Positions 35,088 to 44,941 of a stretch of DNA of 64,000 nt are shown piece by piece. A program made the position numbers and the translations under genes. The notes under the pieces were generated by a model. The model ran no database searches and was not told the origin of the DNA. It saw only the letters and a list, made by a program, of their open reading frames with translations. Every line of letters starts with the position of its first letter. Within the stretch, counting starts at the first letter, position 1. The stretch lies in assembly GCF_019654915.1 (NCBI RefSeq), contig NZ_BPET01000002.1, forward strand, positions 80,368-144,367. The letters are read 5' to 3'. Source of the stretch: Shewanella sp. MBTL60-007 (lineage in GTDB: Bacteria; Pseudomonadota; Gammaproteobacteria; Enterobacterales; Shewanellaceae).

Positions 35088-37289
35088 TTAATCAACCCAA
35101 TGTAACACATCTTTAATGACAGACCAGCGAGGCTCCTTCGGTTTAGCATTCTCACCTAAGATCCAATAGCCATAGAGCTTGTCGACATAGCCAGATGACT
35201 TTTGTAGCTCCAACCAGCTGTTTAAAAAAGTTTGTAGCGAGGCGTTGTCTCGAGCTACCGCGTAAGATGCTGGGAATGATTTAATCTCTTCACGGTTATA
35301 AAGTGTGGCGTACTCTGGATATAGGATTGTCCAAGTCTTACCAGCCTCAAGACTTATCATCAGTCCATCCCAGGTCTTGCCATCATCTTCGAAAAACAAT
35401 CGGTCAGACTGAATGGTCTCAAACTCGATATTAGGAAACTTCTCCTCTAAGCGCGGGATAATCGAATAACGCCCCACGGTGGCTATGCGGATCTGTTCGG
35501 CCTCACGGATTAATTTATCGGTTTTGAATTCATCTACTCGATGATCTTTCACCACAAATGCGTAATGCAGATCCAGCACTGGGGTCGTAAAGCCCACCAG
35601 CTCGATTCGCTTAGTTGTCATCTGTAAACCCGATATCGCAATATCAAATTGACCTTGATTGATCCCTTCCAGCACATTAGCGAAAGTGTAAGGCACAAAT
35701 GCAACTTTTAGTTCCATCTCTAGGGCTAACTTTTTCATTAGTTCAACATCAAAGCCCACCAACTCTTGCTGAGCATTATAGAAAGAAAACGGCACCTGAA
35801 TCGGGTTGTAACCGACTCTAAGCACGCCGCTTTCTCTTATCTGCTGCACGCTTCTTGGGCCATCGGCTTGGGGGAAATCGGCCCAGTTATAGGCGGTGAC
35901 TTGGTCTGGGATCTTCTCTGCTGCGCTCATTTGTGCGACAACTTCATCCATCTCATACTCGGTATCGACGATAGAGCTTAATAACCAACTTGTTGCCAAG
36001 AGAGTTAAGCCAAATACTACTGGCGTTAATAGGCTAATAGTGACTAAACGCTTCATGCTCACCTTAGCAACCCCTACCAACATCGCCGTGCCACCAATAG
36101 CTAAGATAAAAATATTCATTGCGGCAAGCAAAGAGGTAAAGCGGCTAGTGAACAAACTTGAAACCATATACAGCTGAAAAAGATCGGAAGAAAGCTCTAA
36201 TGAGTCCAACAACATGGGGATAGTGAGGTAAACACTACCAAACAGGCTGACTAAACCATTTAATGACATTGGCAAGTAAGTTAAGAAATCGAGCTCCTTA
36301 CCCGAAAACCAAGCCGCAAAGAGCACAAAGACAATGGTGAGTAACTTGCCTAAATTAGGAAAACTAAACACAACAGGAATAATGATATTGGCGTAGTCAT
36401 CACTTTGCTGACTGCCGATATTATATTTATGGAATAGCTCCTTGGTGCGCTCAATTAGAATAGGAATAACGATAAAGATATTACCCGCGGCAAATGCCGT
36501 GATCATCGCATCTTTTGCTATTCCGGTAATATCGCGATAAGAAAAGGGAGTAAATACGGCTAAAATTGCAGGCAACACCCAGTAAGTTAGAATTATCGTC
36601 ATCACCACATGAGCCACAAAGTAGACCTGTAGCTTTTGAAACTCGTCAAAATCCATGGTGCCAGCTGTGGCTGCCGTCATAGCAAAAATACCTATCGGCA
36701 TCAGCTTAACGATGCTCTGGGTCACCTTATTAAACGACTCCCCTAACAACTGCATAGGTTTCATCAACGAGTCTTTATTCTCGATAGAGATAAGTGCAAT
36801 GCCAGTAGCGACACAAAACAGCACAATGGCTGGGATATAACTGTTCGACAAAGAAAAAAACGGGTTAGAGGGAATATAGATATCAAGCAAGTTTACTGAG
36901 TTAGGATCTTCCAGTGCCGTTAGACTAAAAAACTCTCCAGCTTGCCAGTCGGGAAAGGTGTATTTGATAAAATACATACTCAACAGGCCAAACGACCAAA
37001 TCACCAGCATCAACTTCCCGACTTTTACTCCTAAAGACTTGGCTTGCTCCATGGTTAAGCTACCTAGGCTAGAAACCAGTGAGACTATGATGTAGGGAAT
37101 AATGGTCATCTGTAACAGCTTAATGAATGCGTCACCGATAATAGACATCCAGGCTAACATCTCCCCAAAAAACAGCCCTGCTAAGATCCCAGCAGCAAAA
37201 GACAGCAGTACCAGTGTTGACATACTCATCTTTTGTTTGGGCTTTTCCTGCGTAGTTTCTGGCGCTAGCGTATTGGTTTCACTGCTCAT
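35088..37289 (-). CDS. Dicarboxylate/amino acid:cation symporter fused to a periplasmic solute-binding domain
   Basis: The start at ATG 37289 has GGGGAG four bases upstream, giving 733 residues. The first 445 are an SDF (GltP-type) symporter with about eight membrane segments (PYIIVSLVSSLGSLTMEQAK, FAAGNIFIVIPILI). Residues 490-715 are a type 3 solute-binding domain (SGVLRVGYNPIQVPFSFYN, FDIAISGLQMTTKRIELVGF). Such a domain normally serves ABC importers. Here it is tethered after the last helix and presumably delivers or senses amino acids. It overlaps the glycosyltransferase by 11 bases. Confidence 0.9.
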   Translation of the reverse strand: MSSETNTLAPETTQEKPKQKMSMSTLVLLSFAAGILAGLFFGEMLAWMSIIGDAFIKLLQMTIIPYIIVSLVSSLGSLTMEQAKSLGVKVGKLMLVIWSFGLLSMYFIKYTFPDWQAGEFFSLTALEDPNSVNLLDIYIPSNPFFSLSNSYIPAIVLFCVATGIALISIENKDSLMKPMQLLGESFNKVTQSIVKLMPIGIFAMTAATAGTMDFDEFQKLQVYFVAHVVMTIILTYWVLPAILAVFTPFSYRDITGIAKDAMITAFAAGNIFIVIPILIERTKELFHKYNIGSQQSDDYANIIIPVVFSFPNLGKLLTIVFVLFAAWFSGKELDFLTYLPMSLNGLVSLFGSVYLTIPMLLDSLELSSDLFQLYMVSSLFTSRFTSLLAAMNIFILAIGGTAMLVGVAKVSMKRLVTISLLTPVVFGLTLLATSWLLSSIVDTEYEMDEVVAQMSAAEKIPDQVTAYNWADFPQADGPRSVQQIRESGVLRVGYNPIQVPFSFYNAQQELVGFDVELMKKLALEMELKVAFVPYTFANVLEGINQGQFDIAISGLQMTTKRIELVGFTTPVLDLHYAFVVKDHRVDEFKTDKLIREAEQIRIATVGRYSIIPRLEEKFPNIEFETIQSDRLFFEDDGKTWDGLMISLEAGKTWTILYPEYATLYNREEIKSFPASYAVARDNASLQTFLNSWLELQKSSGYVDKLYGYWILGENAKPKEPRWSVIKDVLHWVD

Positions 37290-38457
37290 GTTGCTCCCCA
37301 TGCTCTCTCGTCTGTAGCGAAGATTGGCAATCATTGATTGCCTCTTCGTAGCAAGCTAAGTATTGAGTAATCTTATCCTTAGGATTAAACAGCTTAGCTG
37401 CCCTGCTTCTGCCTGCCAGTCCCATTTGAGCTTGCTTTTGCGGTTCAGTTAGAATTTGCGTCATCGCCTTCGCCATTCCCACGGCATCATCGGGATCAAA
37501 CATAAATCCTGTTTGACCATTGTCTACCACCTCAGGAATGCCATCGACATTGCTGCTTACTGTAGGTACAGCGCAGGCCATCGCCTCTAGCAGCACCATG
37601 CTAAACGACTCTCGATAACTAGGTTGGATCATACAATCGGCATTAGGGAGGTAATGCTCCACATGAGTTACATCCCCCATAAAGGTGACATGCTTTAAAA
37701 TTCCTAGCTTTTTACACTGTAACTTAATGCTATCGATATCCGGCCCGCTGCCGAGGAGCACCAAACGAGCTTTCACCTTTCGCTGCAGCATATAAAACGC
37801 TCGGACAACCGTATCGCTATTTTTTAACGGCCTGAAGTTCGAAACATGCATCACTATTTTTTCATCATCTTTAGCCATCTTACGGCGAACATGAATATCG
37901 GCTAAATCTGGTGAGAAAACGGCTAAATCGATGAAGTTATGGATAACATCTATCGACTTCGTCTTATCAAAATGACTGTAGATATAGCTGCGCTGATAAT
38001 TAGACACAGTAGTGACTTTAGTGCTTTTATGAATACTGAAGCGATTGAGGGGGTAGAGCGGCTTATCTTGGCCAACAATGGTGACATCGGTACCATGAAT
38101 CGTGGTAACCGTTGGAAACTTATGGGTGGTGATCTCCCCAGCTAGATATGCGCACAGAGAGTGAGGAATAGAGTAATGAGCATGCACAATATCGAGCTTA
38201 AATTGCTCCACAACCTCTACAATTTTTGCTGTTAATGCAAATGTATAGAGAGGGTCTGAAAATAACGGGTAATTGATTGCCTCTACGGAGTGAAAGAATA
38301 GTCTGTCTGAGTCTTCTATTAATTTAAAAGGGCGAACACTGGATATAAAGTGCACCTCATGCCCAAGCTCAGCAAGCCCTAATCCCAATTCTGTTGCCAC
38401 TAACCCTGAGCCCCCTATACTGGGGTGACACACAATCCCTATGCGAATCTTCGGCAT
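37279..38457 (-). CDS. GT4 glycosyltransferase resembling BshA
   Basis: The 392-residue enzyme matches BshA along its N-terminal half: GIVCHPSIGGSGLVATELGL, PLFSDPLYTFALTAKIVEVV, VHAHYSIPHSLCAYLAGEI and TIHGTDVTIVGQDKP. The C-terminal GT4 motif is ESFSMVLLEAMACAVPTVSS. BshA joins GlcNAc to L-malate in bacillithiol synthesis. No BshB or BshC is in the window and bacillithiol is not expected in gammaproteobacteria, so the acceptor here may differ. The start is next to a 440-base promoter region. Confidence 0.85.
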   Translation of the reverse strand: MPKIRIGIVCHPSIGGSGLVATELGLGLAELGHEVHFISSVRPFKLIEDSDRLFFHSVEAINYPLFSDPLYTFALTAKIVEVVEQFKLDIVHAHYSIPHSLCAYLAGEITTHKFPTVTTIHGTDVTIVGQDKPLYPLNRFSIHKSTKVTTVSNYQRSYIYSHFDKTKSIDVIHNFIDLAVFSPDLADIHVRRKMAKDDEKIVMHVSNFRPLKNSDTVVRAFYMLQRKVKARLVLLGSGPDIDSIKLQCKKLGILKHVTFMGDVTHVEHYLPNADCMIQPSYRESFSMVLLEAMACAVPTVSSNVDGIPEVVDNGQTGFMFDPDDAVGMAKAMTQILTEPQKQAQMGLAGRSRAAKLFNPKDKITQYLACYEEAINDCQSSLQTREHGEQHEQ

Positions 38458-38895
38458 AAATCCCCTCCCTCAGATAGTTAACAAAATGTTATCAAAAATA
38501 AACTTAGCACTGTTAAGCACTTGCTCCAAGTCATTCCGACCAAAGCAGTAAAACAAGTATGGTCTATCCCACGTAACAGACCTACTTGCCCAAAAAATAT
38601 TTACCGATTAAGCAAAAATCGAAGATGAGAACAACGACACTCCCTCGTTATAAATAGCCGTTGGAAATAGCCTTACATAAGCCAAAATCTACCTCACAAT
38701 GTCTCCCTATAATTCATTCCTCGTCACTTCAATTCGGTCTCTATCACTATTAGCAAAATGCAAAAAATGACTTCATCGACTCAAAAAAAATGCACAAGCA
38801 AACATATAAACAACTGAAAAACATAAACAAAAACTAACGGCACACCTTATGCATTATTTAATCACAATAGATAACATGACAGTGAGAGATGCATT
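38458..38895. other. Intergenic region between divergent bshA-like and LruC genes
   Basis: AT-rich DNA with A tracts (38760-38840) and no gene. Promoters for both sides must lie here. No clear operator recognised. Confidence 0.5.
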
Positions 38896-41055
38896 ATGAG
38901 AATATCCAAGCCGACTCCATTGAGCTATCGCTCCGCCTTGCTTCTACCTCTGCTGATTTCAGCAAGTGTCAATGCATCAGCCCCCTTTGATGCCTGTCCG
39001 ACAGAAGCTTTCATCATCCAAAAACAGTCTAATATCCCTAAAAGCTATGGTGTAAACCTAGCGACAGGGAGTTACATCATCTTGTCTGACGATATGGGCA
39101 CAGGTAACGGTTATAACGGCGTAGGTTTTAACTATCATGATAATTATCTCTACGGTTGGGATTACGCTAGCGGCTCACTAGGCCGCACAGGTAATGACTA
39201 CCAGATAACGGCACTCACTGTCAGTAAAGATTCTGCCTCTGCAACTGCTGGTAACTTCTTTGTGGGTGATATCGCTATAGATGAGAACGTTTGGTATGGC
39301 TATAGAAAAGGTAAAGGCTTATTTAAAATTCCACTGGATAATCCCTCAAGCTACAGCATGACGCTGGTGCCCGGCAGTATCGACTACGCCACCTACAATA
39401 TCACCGACTTTGCCTTTCATCCCACCGATGGCTATATGTACAGTATTAGCAACGGCGCTTCAGGTAATCTATTACGCATCGACCCAGCCACGGGAGAAGC
39501 AGTAAACCTAGGTACCGTCATTACATCGACTTCTGGCAACTTTACCTTTGGTGCTCAGTTCTTCGATCCCGATGGCAACCTCTATGTCAGTAACAACAGT
39601 AATGGCTATATCTATAAACTCAATGTGAACGCCGCCTCACCCACTCCAGTATTATTCGCCTATGGCCCAGCCTCCTCGAGTAATGATGGTGCTCGCTGCG
39701 CCCTAGCCGAAGTCATACTCGGTGATGACGTTGATTTCGGTGATGCACCAGACAGCTATGGCACACTGCTAGACTCTAACGGAGCGAGACACACCATTAG
39801 CGAGAACCTTTATTTAGGTGCCAGTGTCGATAATGAGTCCAATGGCTATCCATCACCATTGAGTGATGACAGTAGCGATAACTCCGATGATGAAGATGGC
39901 GTATCTATGCCGACAGGCTTTGAATTAGGAGAAAGCGCCATTTTACTTGTTACCGCTAAAGGCAGTGACGGCTACCTTAATGCTTGGTTCGACTGGGATC
40001 ATGATGGCAGTTTCAGCGCTGAAGAGCAGGTCATTACTGGCGAAAGTCTCGCTGATGGCCAAAATACCCTCAGTATCGATGTACCTAGTTGGGCCAAGAC
40101 GGGCTCTACTTGGGCGCGCTTTCGTCTAAGCACTCAGCAAGTGATTAACCCAACGGGTGGCGTCGGTGACGGTGAAGTAGAAGATTATGCGGTGACCTTG
40201 ACTGAAACCGGCGTCACCATTAATTACTACCCCTCCTCTTCAACCTATACCACCCTCGCCTACGAAGATCTTTACCCAGATCAAGGTGACTTTGATATGA
40301 ATGACGTGGTGATTCAGCTGCGTCTTATTGAATATGTCAAAAACAACCAAGTAAGACGCATCGGCTTTGAGGCTCAGCTGGCCGCAATGGGCGCCGCCTA
40401 CCATAATGGCTTTGCCATTCATCTACCGGGTGTCGAACGCAGCAAGATAAAAGAATCTGTTATCAGCTGGTCCATTGATGGGGTTGCTCAAACGAGCTCC
40501 CCCCTGGAAACCGGACAATCTAATGCTGTATTTGTCTTTACCCAAGATCTAAAGCAATACGTCACACTTGAGCAAGGCTGTCAGTACCTTAGAACAGAAA
40601 CGGGTTGTGAGACTGCCTATAGAACCACTTGGTCTTTCGAGATCCCCTTCGAGAGCCCAGTGGACGAGAACCTTGTTCCTGCATTTCCCTATGACCCGTT
40701 TATCTTTGCCACGCCCAATACCGATCATGGCTTAGCTGCGAAGAATGTCGTCGGTGAAAATCCAGGACGTCAGTTAGAGATCCACCTAAAGAACCAAGCC
40801 CCTACAGACAAGTTCTCGGCTAACTACTTTGGTGCTCGAGATGATTCATCTGATCCGAGTGCAGGGCAATACTTCCAGGATGAAAACGGCATGGCTTGGG
40901 CCATCGAGATCCCCGTCACTTGGAAACACCCTAAGGAGAAGGTACGACTAGACGATGCTTATAGCGACTTTGTCGATTTTGCAGCTGATAGTAGCGGTAA
41001 CACCAAGCCGACTTGGTACGAAAATGCCACAGAATCATTAACCTTTAACGACTAA
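38896..41055 (+). CDS. Secreted LruC-domain protein
   Basis: The 719-residue protein has a signal peptide (ending VNASA) and a beta-propeller-like N-terminal region about 35-290 in the style of DUF6923 (AFHPTDGYMYSISNGASGNL). A GEVED-type domain follows around 300-440 (GGVGDGEVEDYAVTL) and an LruC domain around 450-700 (YEDLYPDQGDFDMNDVVIQL). It is probably exported to the surface. LruC proteins were first noted in Leptospira, and their function is unclear. A lipoprotein gene follows 11 bases later, likely in the same operon. Confidence 0.85.
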   Translation: MRISKPTPLSYRSALLLPLLISASVNASAPFDACPTEAFIIQKQSNIPKSYGVNLATGSYIILSDDMGTGNGYNGVGFNYHDNYLYGWDYASGSLGRTGNDYQITALTVSKDSASATAGNFFVGDIAIDENVWYGYRKGKGLFKIPLDNPSSYSMTLVPGSIDYATYNITDFAFHPTDGYMYSISNGASGNLLRIDPATGEAVNLGTVITSTSGNFTFGAQFFDPDGNLYVSNNSNGYIYKLNVNAASPTPVLFAYGPASSSNDGARCALAEVILGDDVDFGDAPDSYGTLLDSNGARHTISENLYLGASVDNESNGYPSPLSDDSSDNSDDEDGVSMPTGFELGESAILLVTAKGSDGYLNAWFDWDHDGSFSAEEQVITGESLADGQNTLSIDVPSWAKTGSTWARFRLSTQQVINPTGGVGDGEVEDYAVTLTETGVTINYYPSSSTYTTLAYEDLYPDQGDFDMNDVVIQLRLIEYVKNNQVRRIGFEAQLAAMGAAYHNGFAIHLPGVERSKIKESVISWSIDGVAQTSSPLETGQSNAVFVFTQDLKQYVTLEQGCQYLRTETGCETAYRTTWSFEIPFESPVDENLVPAFPYDPFIFATPNTDHGLAAKNVVGENPGRQLEIHLKNQAPTDKFSANYFGARDDSSDPSAGQYFQDENGMAWAIEIPVTWKHPKEKVRLDDAYSDFVDFAADSSGNTKPTWYENATESLTFND

Positions 41056-41066
41056 TGGAGCATGCC

Positions 41067-41594
41067 ATGAAAATCCGAATCGAAAAATTCATCAATATCC
41101 CATATGGCTTGATGGTATGTGGCGCGCTACTTATCACGGCTTGTGGCGGAGGTGGCGATGATGCGCCTGATACTCCGGCTCCAGTTGAAACCGCATCAAC
41201 AACCACTGAGACCACAACTGGGACCACAACGGAAGATCCAACTCCAGACCCAACTCCGGATCCGACGTCACTGGACGACTTAGTGGTAGATGCCGACAAC
41301 AAGCTAGAATCAGCCTACCTGTTAACGATTAATATCGATAAAGATAGCACTCAAAGGGGTTACTTTTCACTGTGTGATGATTACCAAACACAAAGTGATG
41401 GCTACTCGGTTAACTTTGATTCCTGTCTATTTAGGGGACCCCTTAATGAAGGAAAGCTCAGCAAAGAGGTTAAAGTGGCCAATCATGAAAGCCAACTTAT
41501 CGCAGTAATTTGGTTTTATGAGGGGCAAGATCCCCAGTACTCACAGTGGCAATATAAGCAAGATGCAGATTCGCAAGTACTCACAATGAACTAA
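41067..41594 (+). CDS. Lipoprotein with Thr/Pro-rich linker
   Basis: ATG 41067 has TGGAG seven bases upstream and is preferred to ATG 41055. The product has a lipobox LLITACGGGG at about residues 22-31. A repetitive Thr/Glu/Pro/Asp linker (TPDPTPDPTSLDD) and a small beta-rich domain with two Cys (FSLCDDYQ, FDSCLF) follow. The partner is probably the LruC protein encoded just before it. No family assigned. Confidence 0.75.
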   Translation: MKIRIEKFINIPYGLMVCGALLITACGGGGDDAPDTPAPVETASTTTETTTGTTTEDPTPDPTPDPTSLDDLVVDADNKLESAYLLTINIDKDSTQRGYFSLCDDYQTQSDGYSVNFDSCLFRGPLNEGKLSKEVKVANHESQLIAVIWFYEGQDPQYSQWQYKQDADSQVLTMN

Positions 41595-41737
41595 TAGTGA
41601 TAATTAACGCCCGTATTTAACTGAGTCACCTAAAACGTATTTGCAGCGATGAGCTATTTCCCGCCATCGCTGCGCCTTTTTACAAACCTAACCCATAATC
41701 ATAAAACTCAGACTAGATTGCTCCATAATTTTCATCC

Positions 41738-41983
41738 TTATTGAGTCTTATGATCGCGTCGGTACAGTAGCCACTCTTCGATAATCTCCCCATCTGGTAA
41801 TTTACAGACTCCTATCTGCCCACCTTTACCTTCCTTTATCGCTAACTCACCATCAAGTGACACACAATAGTCAGATGCAGGGTTGGACATATTCGCCCTT
41901 GAATTAGAGCTTTGCTGATTGCAGCCAAAAATCAAAACTAATAACACGACTAAAACAGCCGAAACACCGAGATGCTTATTCAT
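41738..41983 (-). CDS. DUF333-type small lipoprotein
   Basis: The 81-residue product has a signal peptide with lipobox LVLIFGC and the DUF333 core: NPASDYCVSLDGELAIKEGK, GQIGVCKLPDGEIIEEWLLY. These proteins are often labelled putative hemolysins without evidence and resemble small protease inhibitors in fold. It stands alone. Confidence 0.85.
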   Translation of the reverse strand: MNKHLGVSAVLVVLLVLIFGCNQQSSNSRANMSNPASDYCVSLDGELAIKEGKGGQIGVCKLPDGEIIEEWLLYRRDHKTQ

Positions 41984-42050
41984 CTGTTAGCTCCTAGTTA
42001 GCAAAAGAGCGCCCTAAGGCACCCTTACAGAGTATTGTTTAAAAAACGAA

Positions 42051-42755
42051 TTAAAAACGGTAACCGACGGTAAACATCCAAGTACCGAAGTCTTTATTTT
42101 CTAAGTCATTCTTGCCGCGTCCCAAAGAAACAGCTTCAGGCTTACTATTGTTATAACCACTTGCAGAATATTTCAGGTCTCTAGCGCCATTTTGGAAGGT
42201 GTAATGCAGGTTAAAGTTAAGGCCGTTATCTAAGTAATAGCCCACCCCCACCATTGGGCGAACCACGGTATTACTCTGCGCATTGAGATCTAGGCCCGCG
42301 TAGTTAACAATTCCCCCTGGTGCCACATCTTGTGCCGCAAAGCCTGCCGATGCGCTGTACTTTGAAAAATCCGCACCCGCTTTAACGGCAAGATGCCCTG
42401 CGCCAACGGCAAACTGATAACCCACATACAGTGTGTGCGCTTTATACTTCTCTTTAGTGTAAGTGTTTAGCTCAATATATTCCGCGTTATCATCGGCAAA
42501 GGGGACTGGGCCAACATTGCCAGAATTTGTTGACCAATTACGCTTATCAGTTTCACCTGTATAGGTATAACCTAAGATAAAATCTTTATAACCAGCCTCA
42601 AGGCCCGCAGCCACATTGCTGCCCATCGCCTTATTTTTTGACACACCAACCATTGGGTTGATAGTGAAATCACTAGCGCTCGCAGTGTGTGAAACAGCCA
42701 TTGCAGAAACAGCTAAAACCGAAGATAACACGCTAGTTAGTAAAACTTTTTTCAT
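42051..42755 (-). CDS. Outer membrane beta-barrel (opacity/AcfA-like) protein
   Basis: The 234-residue product has a signal peptide (ending TASA) and an eight-stranded barrel pattern (FILGYTYTGETDKRNW, HTLYVGYQFAVGAGHLAVKA, VVRPMVGVGYYLDNGLNFN) that ends MFTVGYRF with the C-terminal Phe used for barrel assembly. It resembles small outer membrane proteins of the opacity or AcfA type. The ligand is unknown. It is monocistronic. Confidence 0.8.
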   Translation of the reverse strand: MKKVLLTSVLSSVLAVSAMAVSHTASASDFTINPMVGVSKNKAMGSNVAAGLEAGYKDFILGYTYTGETDKRNWSTNSGNVGPVPFADDNAEYIELNTYTKEKYKAHTLYVGYQFAVGAGHLAVKAGADFSKYSASAGFAAQDVAPGGIVNYAGLDLNAQSNTVVRPMVGVGYYLDNGLNFNLHYTFQNGARDLKYSASGYNNSKPEAVSLGRGKNDLENKDFGTWMFTVGYRF

Positions 42756-43230
42756 GATTCATTCTCTCTATGTAAATAAACTAAGGCCTCTTGCCTGAGT
42801 TACCACTTCATCCGTTATCAGTGGTGATTAATATCAGTCAACATGAGGATTAGCCCCACTTAGCTGACCTAAAAGCCACTTAACAAACCTGCGATAACCT
42901 CGTTAGCCATCACTGTCGCCGTTAAGATGAGTACATGGTAAAGAAGGCCGTTTTACCAAACATCATTAAGAAAATTGGTAAACAATAGAGATAGAAAGGT
43001 AAGCTGAGTCATTGACCTGTTGGCAGAGTCCAAAAGCAACATTTAAGGCAATGATCAAATCTTAGATACAGAAAAGGCCGTTAATTGAATAACGGCCTTT
43101 ATTGATAGAAATCGATAGCGATTTTATTTATCTCAACAATGGGAGCCTAAGTTGAAGTAAAAATAGGGGGCCATCCGTGGCTAGAGAGTCCATGAAACTG
43201 TCGCCTATTTTTTAGTGGTCAAACAAATTT
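42756..43230. other. Intergenic region with terminator of the serine hydrolase gene
   Basis: No gene is seen. It holds the promoter of the barrel-protein gene near 42760-42900 and a hairpin at 43073-43100. Confidence 0.5.
43073..43100 (-). terminator. Intrinsic terminator
   Basis: AAAGGCCGTTA and TAACGGCCTTT pair across a short loop, with a T run on the minus strand. It lies 131 bases after the serine hydrolase stop. Confidence 0.75.
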
Positions 43231-44529
43231 TTAATCTCTGTGGCTGGGCATCGCATCCAAAATAGCGGGAATTATCTGCTTAAATATCATCAAGGCCATT
43301 CTTGGTGGCTCCATATCACCAAACCCCGAGTTCATCGCAATCACGGTTTGACTCTCTAAGTCCATGGCAAGAATTTGCCCATGAATACCAACCATTGCCA
43401 AGACTTTATAGGTTTTCCCTTTACTGTTAGGAAGATAAAGTACTCTAAACTGATCTTGATACCAGCCTTTAGCCAGCTTAGATTCCTTGCCCTGACGCCA
43501 TGAATGACGAACCTTGTCGTTGCCTTGCATCAGTGACTCAATGAATGCTGTAGGGATCACCTGCTCCCCCCTAAGGTTTTTACCACCATTAAGTATCACC
43601 TGCCCTACTCTGGCAAGATCTCGGGTTGTGATATTCAACCCGCCAGAGGCAACGACTTCACCATTTCGATTGGCCATCCAGCGAGCTGGATTTTCAACGT
43701 CAATTTTATGCCATAATTTTGCAGCAAAAACCTCGGCTAATGGCTTACCCTGCACTTTTTCAACAACCTTACCTAACAGCTCCGTATTGATATCTAAATA
43801 ATCATATACTTTGCCGATTGGGCGATAATTATCTAGCACCTTGGCATAATCCATAATGCTGCGCATATTTGAGTATTGACTATCACCATTCCAGTCCTGG
43901 GCCTCAGTCATGCGATCATCCCAAAGCTTACCTTGGGAAAACTTAACACCGATCCCTGAGCGCATATCGGCGACCTCTTGCACAGTGGCATTCTCAAAGC
44001 CAGTGCCTTTCAATTCTGGTAAATAGCTGACTATAGGTAAATCCATATCAAGCTTTCCCTCTGCAACCGATATTGCCGCCAGTATCGAAGTAAAAGATTT
44101 TGTCACCGACATCTGTAGGTGTGTTTGTTCTGGACCATAGTCATTAAAAAAGTGCTGATGCGCTAATTTTCCATTATTAAGTACTACCATAGAATGGTTT
44201 TTTAACCTGTCTCTAAGCAGTACTTCGAGACTATGTGGACCATCAAGGTCGTTTGCTTTTAACGACAGTAATTCAATCGGAGCCTCCCGCCATGGTTCAA
44301 CAGGATTTGAATTTGCAGGAGCAATTGCCATATGACGAGTAAAGCGGTATGCGTGGGGAAAAGTCACCGCGGCGTTTGCGGCTTGATCCCAATTATCTTG
44401 AGTCACTGCAAAGGCTGCCGCCTGTGAGACAAATTCAGTATCGACGGGTTTAAACTCTACCGCGTTAACTGAAGCTATTTGAGTCGAAATCACTATTCCG
44501 ATTAATGTATTAATAAGTCGTTTTTTCAT
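43231..44529 (-). CDS. Periplasmic serine hydrolase of the class C beta-lactamase family
   Basis: The 432-residue protein has a signal peptide (residues 1-23) and the SxxK motif at 141-144 (MSVTKSFTSIL). It also has a YLDINTELLGKVVE segment in place of the YxN motif, and a late HGQ triad near 375 (MVGIHGQILA). Relatives include 6-aminohexanoate-dimer hydrolases and esterases, so antibiotic hydrolysis should not be assumed. A GGAG ribosome site lies five bases before the ATG, and a heptanucleotide repeat lies 16 bases upstream. Confidence 0.85.
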   Translation of the reverse strand: MKKRLINTLIGIVISTQIASVNAVEFKPVDTEFVSQAAAFAVTQDNWDQAANAAVTFPHAYRFTRHMAIAPANSNPVEPWREAPIELLSLKANDLDGPHSLEVLLRDRLKNHSMVVLNNGKLAHQHFFNDYGPEQTHLQMSVTKSFTSILAAISVAEGKLDMDLPIVSYLPELKGTGFENATVQEVADMRSGIGVKFSQGKLWDDRMTEAQDWNGDSQYSNMRSIMDYAKVLDNYRPIGKVYDYLDINTELLGKVVEKVQGKPLAEVFAAKLWHKIDVENPARWMANRNGEVVASGGLNITTRDLARVGQVILNGGKNLRGEQVIPTAFIESLMQGNDKVRHSWRQGKESKLAKGWYQDQFRVLYLPNSKGKTYKVLAMVGIHGQILAMDLESQTVIAMNSGFGDMEPPRMALMIFKQIIPAILDAMPSHRD

Positions 44530-44544
44530 AACAGCTCCTGCTGA

Positions 44545-44593
44545 GGCTAATGGCTAATGGCTAATGGCTAATGGCTAATGGCTAATGGCTAAT
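44545..44593. repeat. Heptanucleotide tandem repeat, GGCTAAT x7
   Basis: Seven exact copies of GGCTAAT run from 44545 to 44593. They cover the stop codon of the lipoprotein gene and lie 16 bases upstream of the serine hydrolase start. Slippage here would change the spacing between the two genes. Confidence 0.95.
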
Positions 44594-44941
44594 CACAGTA
44601 TCGAACTCAAAACACACATGGTTGTTATGCTCGAAAAACGCTGAAGAGGTGGTGACCCTATGGGGTAGCTTGGTTTTTAGGTAGGCATTCGCCACTTTTC
44701 TTGCCGAGTTTTCACTGGTATCGGTAAATAGACCCGTTGTCGTGAAACAACTCAGCAGTTTTGTGCTTTCTGGCGAACGCGGCTTAGGAAAAGTCATGCG
44801 CATATCGTCATAGGTGAATTCTGGCGCAGAGGTGCCCACAACTTCATAATTTGCCATGGCTTTAGCCGCTCTATATGCATGTCCCATTGAGCAGCCACTA
44901 ACGGCTACAGCAAGCACGATTAGCGCTAATTGATGTTTCAT
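44582..44941 (-). CDS. Small lipoprotein, unknown function
   Basis: ATG 44941 begins MKHQLALIVLAVAVSGCSMG, a clear lipoprotein signal with Cys 17. The longer frame from 44992 adds 17 residues with no signal function. The mature part is about 100 residues with two Cys (LLSCFTTTGL, NHVCFEFD). The stop lies within the GGCTAAT repeat. It is probably co-transcribed with the serine hydrolase. No family recognised. Confidence 0.75.
   Translation of the reverse strand: MKHQLALIVLAVAVSGCSMGHAYRAAKAMANYEVVGTSAPEFTYDDMRMTFPKPRSPESTKLLSCFTTTGLFTDTSENSARKVANAYLKTKLPHRVTTSSAFFEHNNHVCFEFDTVISH

Noticed and set aside
37279..38457. Evidence of a bacillithiol pathway
   Set aside because: Only a BshA-like enzyme is seen. 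BshB and BshC are absent from the window.
41045..41302. Ser/Val/Gly-rich frame on the minus strand
   Set aside because: It is the complement of the Thr/Pro/Asp-rich linker of the lipoprotein gene and has no ribosome site.
43231..44529. Antibiotic-inactivating beta-lactamase
   Set aside because: The SxxK motif is present but the usual YxN and KTG motifs are not clear. The wider serine hydrolase/esterase family fits better.
44545..44593. Phase-variable coding repeat
   Set aside because: The repeat lies at the stop codon and in the spacer. Slippage would not shift the main part of either gene.
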